Below, piece by piece: positions 1-7,595 of a stretch of 64,000 bases of DNA (the stretch's first letter is position 1; each line of letters opens with the position of its first letter). Origin of the DNA: Clostridia bacterium (GTDB taxonomy: Bacteria > Bacillota > Clostridia > RGIG6154); contig JAGAJK010000034.1 of the NCBI GenBank assembly GCA_017626145.1, positions 1 through 64,000 of the forward strand, given 5' to 3'. Position numbers and translations under genes: made by a program. A model generated the notes under the pieces. That model was not told where the DNA came from and ran no database searches. It saw only the letters and a list, made by a program, of their open reading frames with translations.

Positions 1-47
1 CTAAGCAGCATTGCAACTGTAAGTAAAATACTTACTGCTTTTTTCAT
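1..47 (-). CDS. Partial secreted protein, signal peptide only
   Basis: The complement begins MKKAVSILLTVAMLL, a typical signal peptide start (Lys-Lys then a hydrophobic run), and runs off the left edge. An AAGGAG at 57-62 lies 9 bases upstream of the ATG at 47. An in-frame ATG at 56 directly touches the ribosome binding site and is too close to be used. Nothing can be said about function. Confidence 0.6.
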   Translation of the reverse strand, partial: MKKAVSILLTVAMLL

Positions 48-249
48 ATATTCCATCTCCTTAAAAAATTTATAAGTTCAGCCGGAGCTTTTCCTGAATC
101 AAGCTCCTGCCACCCCTTTATATAATATTAACACGTTTGTTACAAAATTGCAATGTTTTTTTCGATTTTGCTAAAATGACATAAAACTTCGGACAATTGT
201 GCTATATTTTCGAAAAAAGTTAAAGTCTTTTTTAGTTTACGGCAATAAA

Positions 250-285
250 AAAGGCTGCATCCGACGTATGCCGTTTGCAGACTCT
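250..285 (-). terminator. Probable terminator of the glycosidase gene
   Basis: On the complement a CTGCA/TGCAG-based stem with an inner GCAT/ATGC pairing is followed by six T. It sits just after the stop codon of the glycosidase gene. The stem is short, so confidence is moderate. Confidence 0.5.
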
Positions 286-292
286 CTTAAGA

Positions 293-1636
293 TTATTCAT
301 TTGGTGTTATTTCTATATAATATGTTGCAAAGAGAGGCATTGTAAATTCAATCTTGTCTTCCCATTCTTCGTACTGTTCCTCATAAACAAGTTCGCCGTT
401 GTGTTCTTCGTCAACCTGATAAAATTTAACGTTTGCACCCCACTTGCCCTTTAAGCTTGTTAAATCGATTGATACGTTTCTTGCAGGTGCATTATCGTGT
501 TCGCTGTAATTGGTTATAAAAATTCCGTTTACATCATCCTTTGATGCACAACAGTAATAAATATTGTCCTGCTTGTATTGGTCGCTCACAACGTAGTTAC
601 CAAGCTTTTTGAATTGATTGAACATTTTAAAAACATAATATGTTTTCTGCTGTGTTAAGAACTGGTCATAAAGCCCACACCACGCACAGGGATGTGCATC
701 GTAATACATAAGCTTACTTACGGGGCCTGCCTGTCCGCAGATAAATGCTCCTGCAACAAGTGCTGAACCTTTAAGCGAATTTATGGACTGCATTGAGTAT
801 TTGTATACATCTCCTGCCCAGCCACGAACATAATTCCATTCGTCAACCATAATTTCAACAGGCTCAACACCCACTTCTTCAAATCTTTCAAGAAGTCTTT
901 TTACTTCAACATTAATTTTTGCGGGATGCTTAAGATACAAGTGGAAGGTGTAGAAATCAAGAGGGATGTTTCTGTCCCTTACAGCTTCTAAAAATTTATA
1001 ATATATAGGCTGCGGCCAGTTTCCCGCAAAGCCGGGTCCGCCTATTTTAAGATTGGGAAAGCAGGCTTTTAAGTGCTTTGCAACAACCTCGTAAAAATCA
1101 ACAAATTCTTCTTCCGTTCCCTGCCAGCAGGGGTTAGAGCCATCTGCATTTTTACATTCAGGCTCATTCCAGATTTCCCAGTATTCTATATCGTAATTAA
1201 AGCCGTCTGCCCAACCCTCGGTATAATGACGGATAATATGCTCGCAAATTCTTGCCCATTTTGCAAAATCCTTCGGCGGATATGTTCCTACCTTGCGGTA
1301 ATGCTCGATAGATGCACCAAGACGATAAAACGGCTTTGTTCCCGATGCAACGATTGATGCTATATATCCGTCCGTAGGGCCGAAAAGGTATGAAGTGGGG
1401 TCATTTTCGTCTGCATCGAAATTTTTAAAAATTCTGTGCACGTCAACAGAATCTTCTCCGCCGCAATCAGGGTAAAAAGAAGAATCGTGCAATCTTGCAT
1501 AGGGAATTTCAAGGTCCTTATACAAATCAAAAACAGAATTCTTTCTTACAGATGAACCTGCAGGGCCGTTATTTGTTCCGTTAACGTCCTTGATTACTCC
1601 CTTTGTTTTCTTAAAATCTACTGATATATATACCAT
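293..1636 (-). CDS. Clan GH-A glycoside hydrolase, GH39-like
   Basis: A 447-residue cytoplasmic protein with no signal peptide. The acid/base candidate is Glu158 in WEIWNEPE and the nucleophile candidate is Glu266 in VDEWNY, the spacing expected of a clan GH-A (beta/alpha)8 retaining glycosidase. WEIWNEP favours GH39 (beta-xylosidase or alpha-iduronidase type). DEWN also recalls GH51 arabinofuranosidases, so the substrate is open. The start was placed at MVYISVDF because GAGGTGGG lies 4 bases upstream; a longer reading frame to 1696 has no such site. It is followed by a hairpin terminator. The next gene upstream, an amidohydrolase, is co-oriented and 86 bases away, but no shared pathway is evident. 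Confidence 0.75.
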   Translation of the reverse strand: MVYISVDFKKTKGVIKDVNGTNNGPAGSSVRKNSVFDLYKDLEIPYARLHDSSFYPDCGGEDSVDVHRIFKNFDADENDPTSYLFGPTDGYIASIVASGTKPFYRLGASIEHYRKVGTYPPKDFAKWARICEHIIRHYTEGWADGFNYDIEYWEIWNEPECKNADGSNPCWQGTEEEFVDFYEVVAKHLKACFPNLKIGGPGFAGNWPQPIYYKFLEAVRDRNIPLDFYTFHLYLKHPAKINVEVKRLLERFEEVGVEPVEIMVDEWNYVRGWAGDVYKYSMQSINSLKGSALVAGAFICGQAGPVSKLMYYDAHPCAWCGLYDQFLTQQKTYYVFKMFNQFKKLGNYVVSDQYKQDNIYYCCASKDDVNGIFITNYSEHDNAPARNVSIDLTSLKGKWGANVKFYQVDEEHNGELVYEEQYEEWEDKIEFTMPLFATYYIEITPNE

Positions 1637-1722
1637 AATACCCACCTCAAAGGAATTTATTTTGCGTATGATAACAACTTTTAAAACAAAAGTCAATGCA
1701 CAAAATAACTGTCACATGCATT

Positions 1723-2523
1723 TTATTTAAGAATGTTTAATGCATTTTTATGTGTTATATTGTCGTACTCTTCTTTAGTTAAATCAAACCCTTTTAAAAT
1801 CTCAGCATATTCCTTTGCATCGCCCCAGGGGGAGTCGGTTGCAAAGAGGATTTTTTCCGAGCCGTGGTTTTTGAGTATTCTTTTAAACTGCTCCTTTTTT
1901 ATCATTCTCATTATTGCCGAAGTGTCGAAATAGACATTCGTTCCAACTAAGTATTTTTCCACCTCGTCAAACATATCAAAGCCGCCCATATGAGAGGCAA
2001 TTATATATTTGCCCGAAACGTAATTAAGAGCATTTTTCAATTGCTTCGGTGAGCAATGAAGGGGTGGCTCTATACCTACATCTATTCCTGCGTGAAGAAC
2101 AGTATACATTTCCAATTCTTCTGCCTTTTTTAAAATTCTTATGCTTTCGGGCGAATCGATATCACATTGCTGATACTCGGGATGCAGCTTTATTCCCTTA
2201 AAGCCCCTTTTCTTCAAATCCTCTAAGATTTCTTCTGTGTTTTCATTTAATGGATGTATTCCTCCAAAGGAAACTACCTTTTCATTTCTTACGGTTTCAG
2301 CAAAATTATTTATGCTTTCCGTCTGATGCGGACTTGTTGCAACGGGCAGAACTATGCTCATATCAACGCCCTTTTCTTCCATAGAATTTATAAGCCCGGT
2401 CAGAGTGCCGTCTGTGTGGTTTATTACGTTATACTTTCCTTTGTTTGCGTTTTCCTTAAGTGATGCAATTGCTCCCTCTGCAATCTTATCAGGGAAAATG
2501 TGTGTATGAAAGTCTATTATCAT
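1723..2523 (-). CDS. Amidohydrolase family metal-dependent hydrolase
   Basis: 266 residues starting MIIDFHTHIFPD, the N-terminal HxH metal motif of the amidohydrolase-2 (PF04909) TIM barrels. Later strands show KLHPEYQ, VLHAG (about residue 143), SHMGG (about 177) and FATDSPWG (about 230), the remaining His and Asp metal ligands. The family hydrolyses or decarboxylates varied small substrates and this one cannot be assigned. The start was placed at the ATG 8 bases after GGAGG; the GTG at 2532 lies inside the ribosome binding site. It diverges from yhbY. Confidence 0.75.
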   Translation of the reverse strand: MIIDFHTHIFPDKIAEGAIASLKENANKGKYNVINHTDGTLTGLINSMEEKGVDMSIVLPVATSPHQTESINNFAETVRNEKVVSFGGIHPLNENTEEILEDLKKRGFKGIKLHPEYQQCDIDSPESIRILKKAEELEMYTVLHAGIDVGIEPPLHCSPKQLKNALNYVSGKYIIASHMGGFDMFDEVEKYLVGTNVYFDTSAIMRMIKKEQFKRILKNHGSEKILFATDSPWGDAKEYAEILKGFDLTKEEYDNITHKNALNILK

Positions 2524-2570
2524 TTCTGTCACCTCCTGCCTATTTTATCACCATAAATCTTCTCTGTCAA

Positions 2571-2599
2571 TTGACACCGTACAATAAATATGATAAAAT
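2571..2599 (+). promoter_or_regulatory. SigA-type promoter for yhbY
   Basis: TTGACA, 17 bases, TAAAAT, about 30 bases upstream of the yhbY start codon. Confidence 0.75.
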
Positions 2600-2628
2600 T
2601 ATATTAATTTGATATAAGGAGAATTAAA

Positions 2629-2919
2629 ATGACAGGTAAACAACGAGCATACTTAAGAGGTCTTGCAAATAAAATTGATGCAAAGTATCAGCTTGGAAAA
2701 GACGGTCTTACTGAAAGCTTTATAAAGCAGATTGACGATGCGCTGGAAGCAAATGAATTGATAAAGGTTCACGTTCTTGAAAATTCTTTGTCCGACCCAA
2801 GAGCAATAAGCGACGAGCTTTGCCGAATTTTAGATGCAGAGGGTGTTCAGGTTATAGGAAGTAAATTTGTTATCTACCGTGAATCGGAAAATAAAAAGAC
2901 AATAAAGATACCTAAATAA
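2629..2919 (+). CDS. yhbY: YhbY-family RNA-binding protein (CRM domain)
   Basis: 96 residues, the usual length of the single CRS1/YhbY (CRM) domain proteins. It begins MTGKQRAYLRGLANKI and has the conserved GKDGLT turn around residue 23 and a C-terminal GSKFVIYR strand. The family binds RNA and associates with pre-50S ribosomal particles. AAGGAG lies 7 bases before the ATG. It has its own promoter, and a second promoter separates it from the Fe-S pair downstream, so it is probably monocistronic. Confidence 0.9.
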   Translation: MTGKQRAYLRGLANKIDAKYQLGKDGLTESFIKQIDDALEANELIKVHVLENSLSDPRAISDELCRILDAEGVQVIGSKFVIYRESENKKTIKIPK

Positions 2920-2948
2920 TTGACAAAATACGCCCTTTATGGTAAAAT
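2920..2948 (+). promoter_or_regulatory. SigA-type promoter for the Fe-S scaffold/GGGtGRT operon
   Basis: TTGACA, 17 bases, TAAAAT. It begins right at the yhbY stop codon. A short leader follows, with AGGAGG before the ATG at 3001. Confidence 0.75.
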
Positions 2949-3000
2949 TAATTGGTTAATGTTAAAAAAGTAAATAAATTATTTTACAGGAGGTTTATCC

Positions 3001-3693
3001 ATGAAATACTCAGTAGAAGTAGAACATATGTGCCCTCTTAAGAAAGGCGCATACCACGGTCCTGCTCCTATCCCACAGGAAGGTAAATGGACTCAGGTTA
3101 AGGAAGTTAAGGATGTATCAGGTCTTACACACGGTGTTGGCTGGTGTGCTCCACAGCAGGGTACATGTAAGCTTACCTTAAACATTAAAGAAGGCATCAT
3201 TCAGGAAGCTCTGGTTGAAACAATCGGTTGCTCAGGTATGACACACTCTGCTGCTATGGCATCAGAAATCTTAGTTGGTAAAACAATTCTCGAAGCTTTG
3301 AACACAGACCTTGTTTGTGATGCTATCAACACAGCTATGAGAGAATTATTCCTCCAGATTGTTTACGGCCGTTCACAGACAGCTTTCTCAGAAGACGGTC
3401 TCCCAATCGGTGCAGGTCTTGAAGACTTAGGTAAGGGCTTACGTTCACAGGTTGGTACTACATACGCAACATTGGAAAAGGGTCCAAGATACCTCGAACT
3501 CGCAGAAGGCTATATCACAAAGCTTGCTGTTGACGAAGAAGGTCAGGTTATCGGTTACAAGTTCGTTCACCTCGGCAAAATGATGGAAAACATCGGCAAG
3601 GGTATGGACGCTAACGAAGCGCTCGAAAAAGCAAGCGGTCAGTACGGCAGAGTTGATGACGCTGCTAAGTTAATCGACCCAAGACATGAATAA
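3001..3693 (+). CDS. Iron-sulfur cluster assembly scaffold protein (NifU-N like)
   Basis: 230 residues. Residues about 35-135 resemble the NifU/IscU scaffold fold, with cysteines in GVGWCAPQQGTCK and IGCSGMTHSAAMASE, the latter matching the C-SG-A pattern of scaffolds. The protein is longer than IscU (about 130) and carries an extra C-terminal part after residue 150. It would hold nascent Fe-S clusters, but that role is inferred from the family. It starts after AGGAGG and lies 18 bases upstream of the GGGtGRT gene, a pairing known in anaerobic Firmicutes. Codon use is strongly biased (TCA, ACA, GGT, AAG rich), like gap and the S-layer gene, pointing to high expression. Confidence 0.8.
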   Translation: MKYSVEVEHMCPLKKGAYHGPAPIPQEGKWTQVKEVKDVSGLTHGVGWCAPQQGTCKLTLNIKEGIIQEALVETIGCSGMTHSAAMASEILVGKTILEALNTDLVCDAINTAMRELFLQIVYGRSQTAFSEDGLPIGAGLEDLGKGLRSQVGTTYATLEKGPRYLELAEGYITKLAVDEEGQVIGYKFVHLGKMMENIGKGMDANEALEKASGQYGRVDDAAKLIDPRHE

Positions 3694-3711
3694 TTAAAGG
3701 AGGTAAGAAAA

Positions 3712-4713
3712 ATGGCTTTATTTGAAAGTTACGAAAGAAGAATCGACCAGATTAACGCAGAGCTTGCAAAGCACGGCATTTCTTCAATTGAAGAAGCAAA
3801 AGAAATCTGCGACGGTGTCGGTGTTGATGTATATGAATTAGTAAAGAGCATTCAGCCTATCTGCTTTGAAAACGCATGCTGGGCATATATCGTAGGTGCT
3901 GCTATCGCAATTAAGGAAAACTGCACAAACGCTGCAGACGCTGCTGAAAAAATCGGTCTCGGTTTACAGTCATTCTGTATCCCCGGTTCAGTTGCTGATG
4001 ACAGAAAGGTTGGTATCGGCCACGGTAATTTAGGTGCTATGTTACTCAGAGAAGAAACAAAGTGCTTCGCATTCTTAGCAGGTCACGAATCATTCGCTGC
4101 TGCTGAAGGTGCTATCGGTCTTGCAAGAAGTGCTAACAAGGCTCGTAAGGAAGATTTAAGAGTTATCTTAAACGGTCTCGGTAAGGATGCCGCTCAGATT
4201 ATTTCAAGAATCAACGGCTTTACTTATGTTCAGACTCAGTTTGATTACTATACAGGTGAAGTTAAGGTTGTTAAGGAAACAGCTTATTCTAAGGGCGAAA
4301 GAGCAAAGGTTCGTTGCTACGGCTGTGACGACGTTCGTGAAGGCGTTGCTATTATGCACCTTGAAGGCGTTGACGTTTCTATCACAGGTAACTCAACCAA
4401 TCCAACCCGTTTCCAGCACCCCGTTGCAGGTACATACAAGAAAGAATGTATCGAGCAGGGTAAGAAATACTTCTCAGTTGCTTCAGGCGGTGGTACAGGA
4501 AGAACACTCCATCCTGATAATATGGCTGCAGGTCCTGCTTCCTACGGTATGACAGATACAATGGGAAGAATGCATTCTGACGCTCAGTTCGCAGGTTCAT
4601 CTTCAGTTCCTGCTCACGTAGAGATGATGGGCCTCATCGGCGCAGGTAACAACCCAATGGTTGGTATGACTGTTGCAGTTGCCGTTGCAATCAGCCAGGC
4701 ACTCAGCAAATAA
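3712..4713 (+). CDS. GGGtGRT family protein
   Basis: 333 residues with the name-giving SGGGTGRTLHPDNMAAGPASY segment around residues 262-282, which identifies the family. Further conserved-looking features are Cys-bearing FENACW and RCYGCDDV, and a C-terminal HVEMMGLIGAGNNPMVG. The biochemical role of the family is not established. Its constant pairing with a NifU-like scaffold gene, seen here with an 18-base gap, suggests a part in Fe-S metabolism. It has strong codon bias and AAAGGAGG before the start. The last 90 bases are duplicated at 5622-5710. Confidence 0.88.
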   Translation: MALFESYERRIDQINAELAKHGISSIEEAKEICDGVGVDVYELVKSIQPICFENACWAYIVGAAIAIKENCTNAADAAEKIGLGLQSFCIPGSVADDRKVGIGHGNLGAMLLREETKCFAFLAGHESFAAAEGAIGLARSANKARKEDLRVILNGLGKDAAQIISRINGFTYVQTQFDYYTGEVKVVKETAYSKGERAKVRCYGCDDVREGVAIMHLEGVDVSITGNSTNPTRFQHPVAGTYKKECIEQGKKYFSVASGGGTGRTLHPDNMAAGPASYGMTDTMGRMHSDAQFAGSSSVPAHVEMMGLIGAGNNPMVGMTVAVAVAISQALSK

Positions 4714-4730
4714 TTTTATATAAATTTATA

Positions 4731-4788
4731 CAGACACATCATTAGGATTTTCGCCTATGGTGTGTCTGATTTATTATTATTTTTTTGT
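4731..4788 (+). terminator. Terminator of the GGGtGRT operon
   Basis: CAGACACA pairs with TGTGTCTG around a 22-base loop, followed by a T-rich tail. The same stem recurs after the broken gene copy at 5804-5835. Confidence 0.75.
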
Positions 4789-4835
4789 TATACTTTTTAA
4801 AAACAAAAAAATATTTAGTTTTTTTTAATAAAATG

Positions 4836-4864
4836 TTGATTTTTTAGAATTTATAGTATATAAT
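4836..4864 (+). promoter_or_regulatory. SigA-type promoter for the PBECR4-like locus
   Basis: TTGATT, 17 bases, TATAAT. Predicted transcription starts near 4871, giving a leader of about 165 bases before the gene. Confidence 0.7.
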
Positions 4865-4870
4865 ATTAGT

Positions 4871-5038
4871 AGCCGATGAAACAGTTTGCTTTGTCAGGTA
4901 GTGTCTGTTGAGGCTCTTTAGTAGTTATTGCTAAGCTACTCCTGAATAGGGCTTGCCCGAGAAAAAAAAGCATAATTTGAAAGTTAGCGTCTCTTGTTAA
5001 GAGGCGCTTTAACTTATTACAAAGGAGTTTTTATAAAT
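4871..5038 (+). ncRNA. Structured leader ending in a terminator-like hairpin
   Basis: This stretch between promoter and gene has no plausible reading frame. It holds several stems: AGTAG/CTACT (about 4919-4943), GGGC/GCCC (about 4949-4958) and a strong hairpin at 4983-5013, whose GCGTCTCTT and AAGAGGCGC arms are separated by three bases and followed by TTT. The last hairpin resembles a terminator or attenuator placed just before AAAGGAG (5021-5027). This could be a regulatory or antitoxin RNA, but no known class was recognised. Confidence 0.45.
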
Positions 5039-5572
5039 TTGCTTAAGAAATGTGCTGAAACATACAGTAAATACATTGGATATGATTATACCTTTATAAC
5101 AGATTGTAATTTTTCGGTAAAAGTGAGATTTCCAAAGCAAAGCTTTTACCATCTTGTTGGGCTTCATTATCTTAAAGACGTTATTCAACTCGATAAAACA
5201 AGACCAAACAATTCACCATCTACAATATACAAACGAATTATTGATGAGAACATAACACAAGAACTCATTGAAAAAAGCAGTTTTTACAGCAAAATTGAAG
5301 AAAGAATAACTCATTTCCCTGATTTAGGAAAAATTCTGACATCAAAAATTATAGTTGATTTTGACTACACAAAAGTACCAAGAACACAACTAAAATCAAA
5401 GTATTTGCTGTATAATAAATTTGAAAACGGTTATGAGATTATAGGACTAAAATACGATTCTAAATATGATGTATTCGTACCTGAAACATTTATTGTGGAA
5501 CATTCGGAGTATTATGTTAAAAACCAGATTGCATACAACATTGTAGATATTGAGATTAAGTATTATAAGTAA
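5039..5572 (+). CDS. PBECR4-like putative nuclease
   Basis: About 177 residues. Features recalling the PBECR4 family (phage Barnase-EndoU-colicin-RelE-like nuclease) are FPKQSFYHLVGLHYLKD (about residues 33-49), IEERITHF, LKSKYLLYNKF and a C-terminal PETFIVEHSEYY followed by IVDIEI. Family members are predicted RNA-cleaving effectors of phages and mobile elements; activity here is inference. No ATG is well placed. The TTG at 5039, 11 bases after AAAGGAG, is the best start; the frame is open back to 4994 but that would consume the leader. It lies alone between the GGGtGRT gene and its partial duplicate, in AT-rich sequence with codon use unlike the upstream operon, which suggests acquisition. 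Confidence 0.6.
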   Translation: MLKKCAETYSKYIGYDYTFITDCNFSVKVRFPKQSFYHLVGLHYLKDVIQLDKTRPNNSPSTIYKRIIDENITQELIEKSSFYSKIEERITHFPDLGKILTSKIIVDFDYTKVPRTQLKSKYLLYNKFENGYEIIGLKYDSKYDVFVPETFIVEHSEYYVKNQIAYNIVDIEIKYYK

Positions 5573-5621
5573 TTTTGTAAAATTACTATATTCAGAATAT
5601 TATGGAACCTTGACCTAACAA

Positions 5622-5710
5622 ATGATAGGCCTAATCGGCGCAGGTAACAACCCAAGGCTAAAATGACCGTTGCAGTTGCCGTTGCAATTAGCCAGGCACT
5701 CAGCAAATAA
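5622..5710 (+). pseudogene. Broken copy of the GGGtGRT gene 3' end
   Basis: 89 bases align with 4624-4713, the last 30 codons of the GGGtGRT gene, with about a dozen differences, one of them a deletion that shifts the frame. The shared tail reads through the same stop codon (CTCAGCAAATAA). No start or ribosome binding site is present. It is followed, as in the parent copy, by a CAGACACATCA terminator. Confidence 0.85.
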
Positions 5711-5726
5711 GATAAATCAACAATTT

Positions 5727-5781
5727 CGTAGGGAATGACCTGTGTGTCATTCCGCGGTCTGCACAATATGTTCGACCCTAC
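5727..5781. repeat. Small interspersed palindromic element
   Basis: Bounded by GTAGGG and CCCTAC, with an internal GGAATGAC/GTCATTCC hairpin. A relative with the same kind of ends lies at 39262-39312. Elements of this form are common between genes of gut Clostridia (general knowledge). It sits inside the duplicated gene tail and terminator unit. Confidence 0.55.
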
Positions 5782-5803
5782 AAATTAAATACGTAAATTT
5801 TCA

Positions 5804-5835
5804 TCAGACACATCAAATGATGTGTCTGATTTTTT
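5804..5835 (+). terminator. Terminator downstream of the broken GGGtGRT copy
   Basis: A perfect 12-bp stem, TCAGACACATCA against TGATGTGTCTGA, with a two-base loop, then six T. It is a cleaner version of the terminator at 4731-4788. Confidence 0.85.
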
Positions 5836-5857
5836 GTATGCCAAAAATCAAAAAGTA

Positions 5858-5886
5858 TTGATTTTTTTATTATACATTGATATAAT
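5858..5886 (+). promoter_or_regulatory. SigA-type promoter for the mntA-hepT pair
   Basis: TTGATT, 17 bases, TATAAT, 36 bases upstream of the mntA start codon. Confidence 0.75.
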
Positions 5887-5921
5887 AATAATAAATCTAC
5901 GAACGAAGGGAGCAAGTATAT

Positions 5922-6224
5922 ATGACAGATACCATTTACACCATAGAAGAAATTAAAGCCACAGTAAAACCTATTGCAGATAAATATAATGTAGACTCAA
6001 TATACTTGTTTGGTTCATATGCTCGCGGTGATGCAACCGAAAATAGTGATTTGGATTTTTTAGTTTTTGGCGGAGATAAATTCAAATTAACAAATATTTT
6101 TGCTCTTGCCGAAGATTTAAGAATTGCGTTTAAAAGGCGAGTTGATGTATTTGAAATCAGTGAAGTAAATACCGACAGTGATTTTTATTTGAATATTATG
6201 AATGAGAGGTTAAATGTGGCATGA
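5922..6224 (+). CDS. mntA: MntA-type antitoxin nucleotidyltransferase
   Basis: 100 residues, a minimal nucleotidyltransferase domain. GSYARGD at residues 31-37 and SDLDFLV from 42 form the GSxARG...SDxD active site, and RVDVF near residue 75 supplies the third acidic position. In type VII toxin-antitoxin pairs this enzyme silences the HEPN toxin by adding AMP to its tyrosine. The stop overlaps the next start by four bases, so the two are co-translated. AAGGGAGC precedes the ATG. Confidence 0.85.
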   Translation: MTDTIYTIEEIKATVKPIADKYNVDSIYLFGSYARGDATENSDLDFLVFGGDKFKLTNIFALAEDLRIAFKRRVDVFEISEVNTDSDFYLNIMNERLNVA

Positions 6225-6556
6225 AATACTCTGACAAGCAACGTATTCAAAAAATATATGAATATGCCGAAAAACTTTTAACTCATATTAACGAGAATAA
6301 TATAACAAAAGAAAATCTACTTAATGATTATGCTCTGCAGTGGTTGGTTACGACCCCTTTATATAACATCGGTGAACAAGTATATGCACTATCCGATGAA
6401 TATAAAGCTGCGCATAACGATATACCATGGTCTATGATATCAGGACTAAGACATAGACTGGTTCACGATTATGACGGAACCAACTGGAATATAATCGTTG
6501 AAGTCGTGTTTGATGAATTGCCTGTACTTTTAAAACAATTAAAAATGCTTAGTTAG
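6221..6556 (+). CDS. hepT: HepT-type HEPN ribonuclease toxin
   Basis: 111 residues, all-helical HEPN (DUF86) domain. The catalytic motif is intact: Arg77, His82 and Tyr84 in RHRLVHDY fit R-x4-H-x-Y, where Arg and His cut RNA and Tyr is the known AMPylation target. Four-base overlap with the antitoxin gene makes a standard MntA-HepT operon under the promoter at 5858. A convergent hairpin follows. The motif indicates an active toxin, not a decayed one. Confidence 0.85.
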   Translation: MKYSDKQRIQKIYEYAEKLLTHINENNITKENLLNDYALQWLVTTPLYNIGEQVYALSDEYKAAHNDIPWSMISGLRHRLVHDYDGTNWNIIVEVVFDELPVLLKQLKMLS

Positions 6557-6562
6557 AAAAAA

Positions 6563-6615
6563 AAGAGCGCGTCTCAATAAGTGAATTTTTTCACAAAATT
6601 GAGGCGGTGCTCTTT
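6563..6615. terminator. Shared terminator of hepT and the Xre gene
   Basis: AAGAGC and GCTCTT ends with CTCAA/TTGAG inner pairing form a long imperfect hairpin between two converging genes. Runs of A before and T after allow use in both directions. Confidence 0.7.
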
Positions 6616-6820
6616 ATTTGTTCCTTTCAGGGTTATTTGTCTGTTCAAGCAAATAATCTATTGACACATTAAAATAATCTGCAAGTTTAATTAATTCATT
6701 TATCCCGGGCTCTCTTTCCCCTGTTTCATATCTGCTTATTGTGTTCTGATTCATATTTAAATCCATAGCAAGTTTAAGCTGTGAAATCTTCCTGTTACAT
6801 CTGAGTTCTTTTAATTTCAT
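6614..6820 (-). CDS. Small Xre-family transcriptional repressor
   Basis: 68 residues, a lone HTH_3 (Cro/cI) domain: QLKLAMDLNMNQNTISRYETG covers both recognition helices, followed by REPGINELIKLADYFNVSIDYLL. No sensor domain is present. Start at 6820 follows AAGGAGG with a 6-base gap. The gene is divergent from a zinc-ribbon membrane protein, and the shared gap carries two similar operators, so it probably represses both itself and its neighbour. Confidence 0.85.
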   Translation of the reverse strand: MKLKELRCNRKISQLKLAMDLNMNQNTISRYETGEREPGINELIKLADYFNVSIDYLLEQTNNPERNK

Positions 6821-6831
6821 AAAATTCCTCC

Positions 6832-6883
6832 TTGACATTATTATCCCATAATGGTATAATAAAATTATCCCATTTTGGTATAC
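6832..6883 (+). promoter_or_regulatory. Perfect promoter overlapped by two Xre-type operators
   Basis: TTGACA (6832-6837), 17 bases, TATAAT (6855-6860) drives the membrane protein gene. Two near-palindromes of the type TTATCCCAT-ATGGTATA lie at 6841-6859 and 6865-6883, 24 bases apart. The first fills the spacer and -10 region and the second covers the transcription start, as expected for repression. Confidence 0.75.
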
Positions 6884-6898
6884 CGAGGAGGAATTAAA

Positions 6899-7438
6899 AT
6901 GATTTGTAAAAAATGTAACGGAGAAATTGATAAAAAAGCCGTAGTATGTGTTCACTGCGGCTGCAAAATTAAAAAACCACTTTTGAAAAAATGGTGGTTT
7001 TGGGCAGTAATTGTAATATTAGTTATTGCTATAGCTAATATGGGTGGCGGAGAAAAAACTGAAACAACCTCAAATCAACAAGATAACCAGACGGTTGAAA
7101 CCGTACAGGAAACTGTTACTTACGAAACAGTAGAATTAGACGTTATGTTTGAAGACTTGAAAAACAATGCAATGAAGGCTGAAAAAAATTATCAGAATAA
7201 AAACATTGAGTTTACAGGTAAAATTAAAAGCTTTGACAGTGACGGAGATTATATCACTGTAGAACCTACTAATGCTGACGAATGGAATTTTGACAGTGCT
7301 ATGTGTTATATGAAAAACGAAGAACAGAAAAACTATCTTATTGAAAAAAACGTAGGCGACACTGTAACAATAAAGGGAAAAGTTAAAACAATCGGTGAAA
7401 TCATTGGTTACTCAATAGATATTGCAGAAGTCCAATAA
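6899..7438 (+). CDS. Zinc-ribbon membrane protein with OB-fold domain
   Basis: 179 residues. N-terminal zinc ribbon CKKCNGE...CVHCGCK (residues 3-22), one membrane helix after KKWWFW (about 34-50), a Gln/Thr-rich linker, then a domain from about residue 80 with FTGKIKSF, DYITVEP and DTVTIKGKV, matching the tRNA_anti-like OB fold (PF12869). It is probably anchored with the OB domain outside. Function is unknown. Start at 6899 follows GAGGAGG. It is controlled by the divergent Xre gene, an arrangement typical of accessory or phage-derived cassettes. Confidence 0.75.
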   Translation: MICKKCNGEIDKKAVVCVHCGCKIKKPLLKKWWFWAVIVILVIAIANMGGGEKTETTSNQQDNQTVETVQETVTYETVELDVMFEDLKNNAMKAEKNYQNKNIEFTGKIKSFDSDGDYITVEPTNADEWNFDSAMCYMKNEEQKNYLIEKNVGDTVTIKGKVKTIGEIIGYSIDIAEVQ

Positions 7439-7560
7439 GCACAACTTCAAAATGAAGCGGATAGTCTCCCCGAAACACGAATTTCATAGCTCAAAACAGC
7501 ATAGAGTATATTATCATTTTGAAGTTTACACAAATCGGGAAAATACCCTGCTAAACATGA

Positions 7561-7595
7561 AATGCACCACGAAAAATTTCGCGGTGCATTTTTTA
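7561..7595 (+). terminator. Terminator of the zinc-ribbon gene
   Basis: AATGCACCACGAAA pairs with TTTCGCGGTGCATT (one mismatch) and is followed by six T. It lies at the end of the converging regulator gene. Confidence 0.8.

Noticed and set aside
4187-4552. 121-codon frame within the GGGtGRT gene
   Set aside because: Shadow frame of a strongly biased, highly expressed gene; no start signal of its own.
5563-5766. 67-codon minus-strand frame over the duplicated gene tail
   Set aside because: Antisense of the broken GGGtGRT copy and a palindromic repeat; no ribosome binding site.
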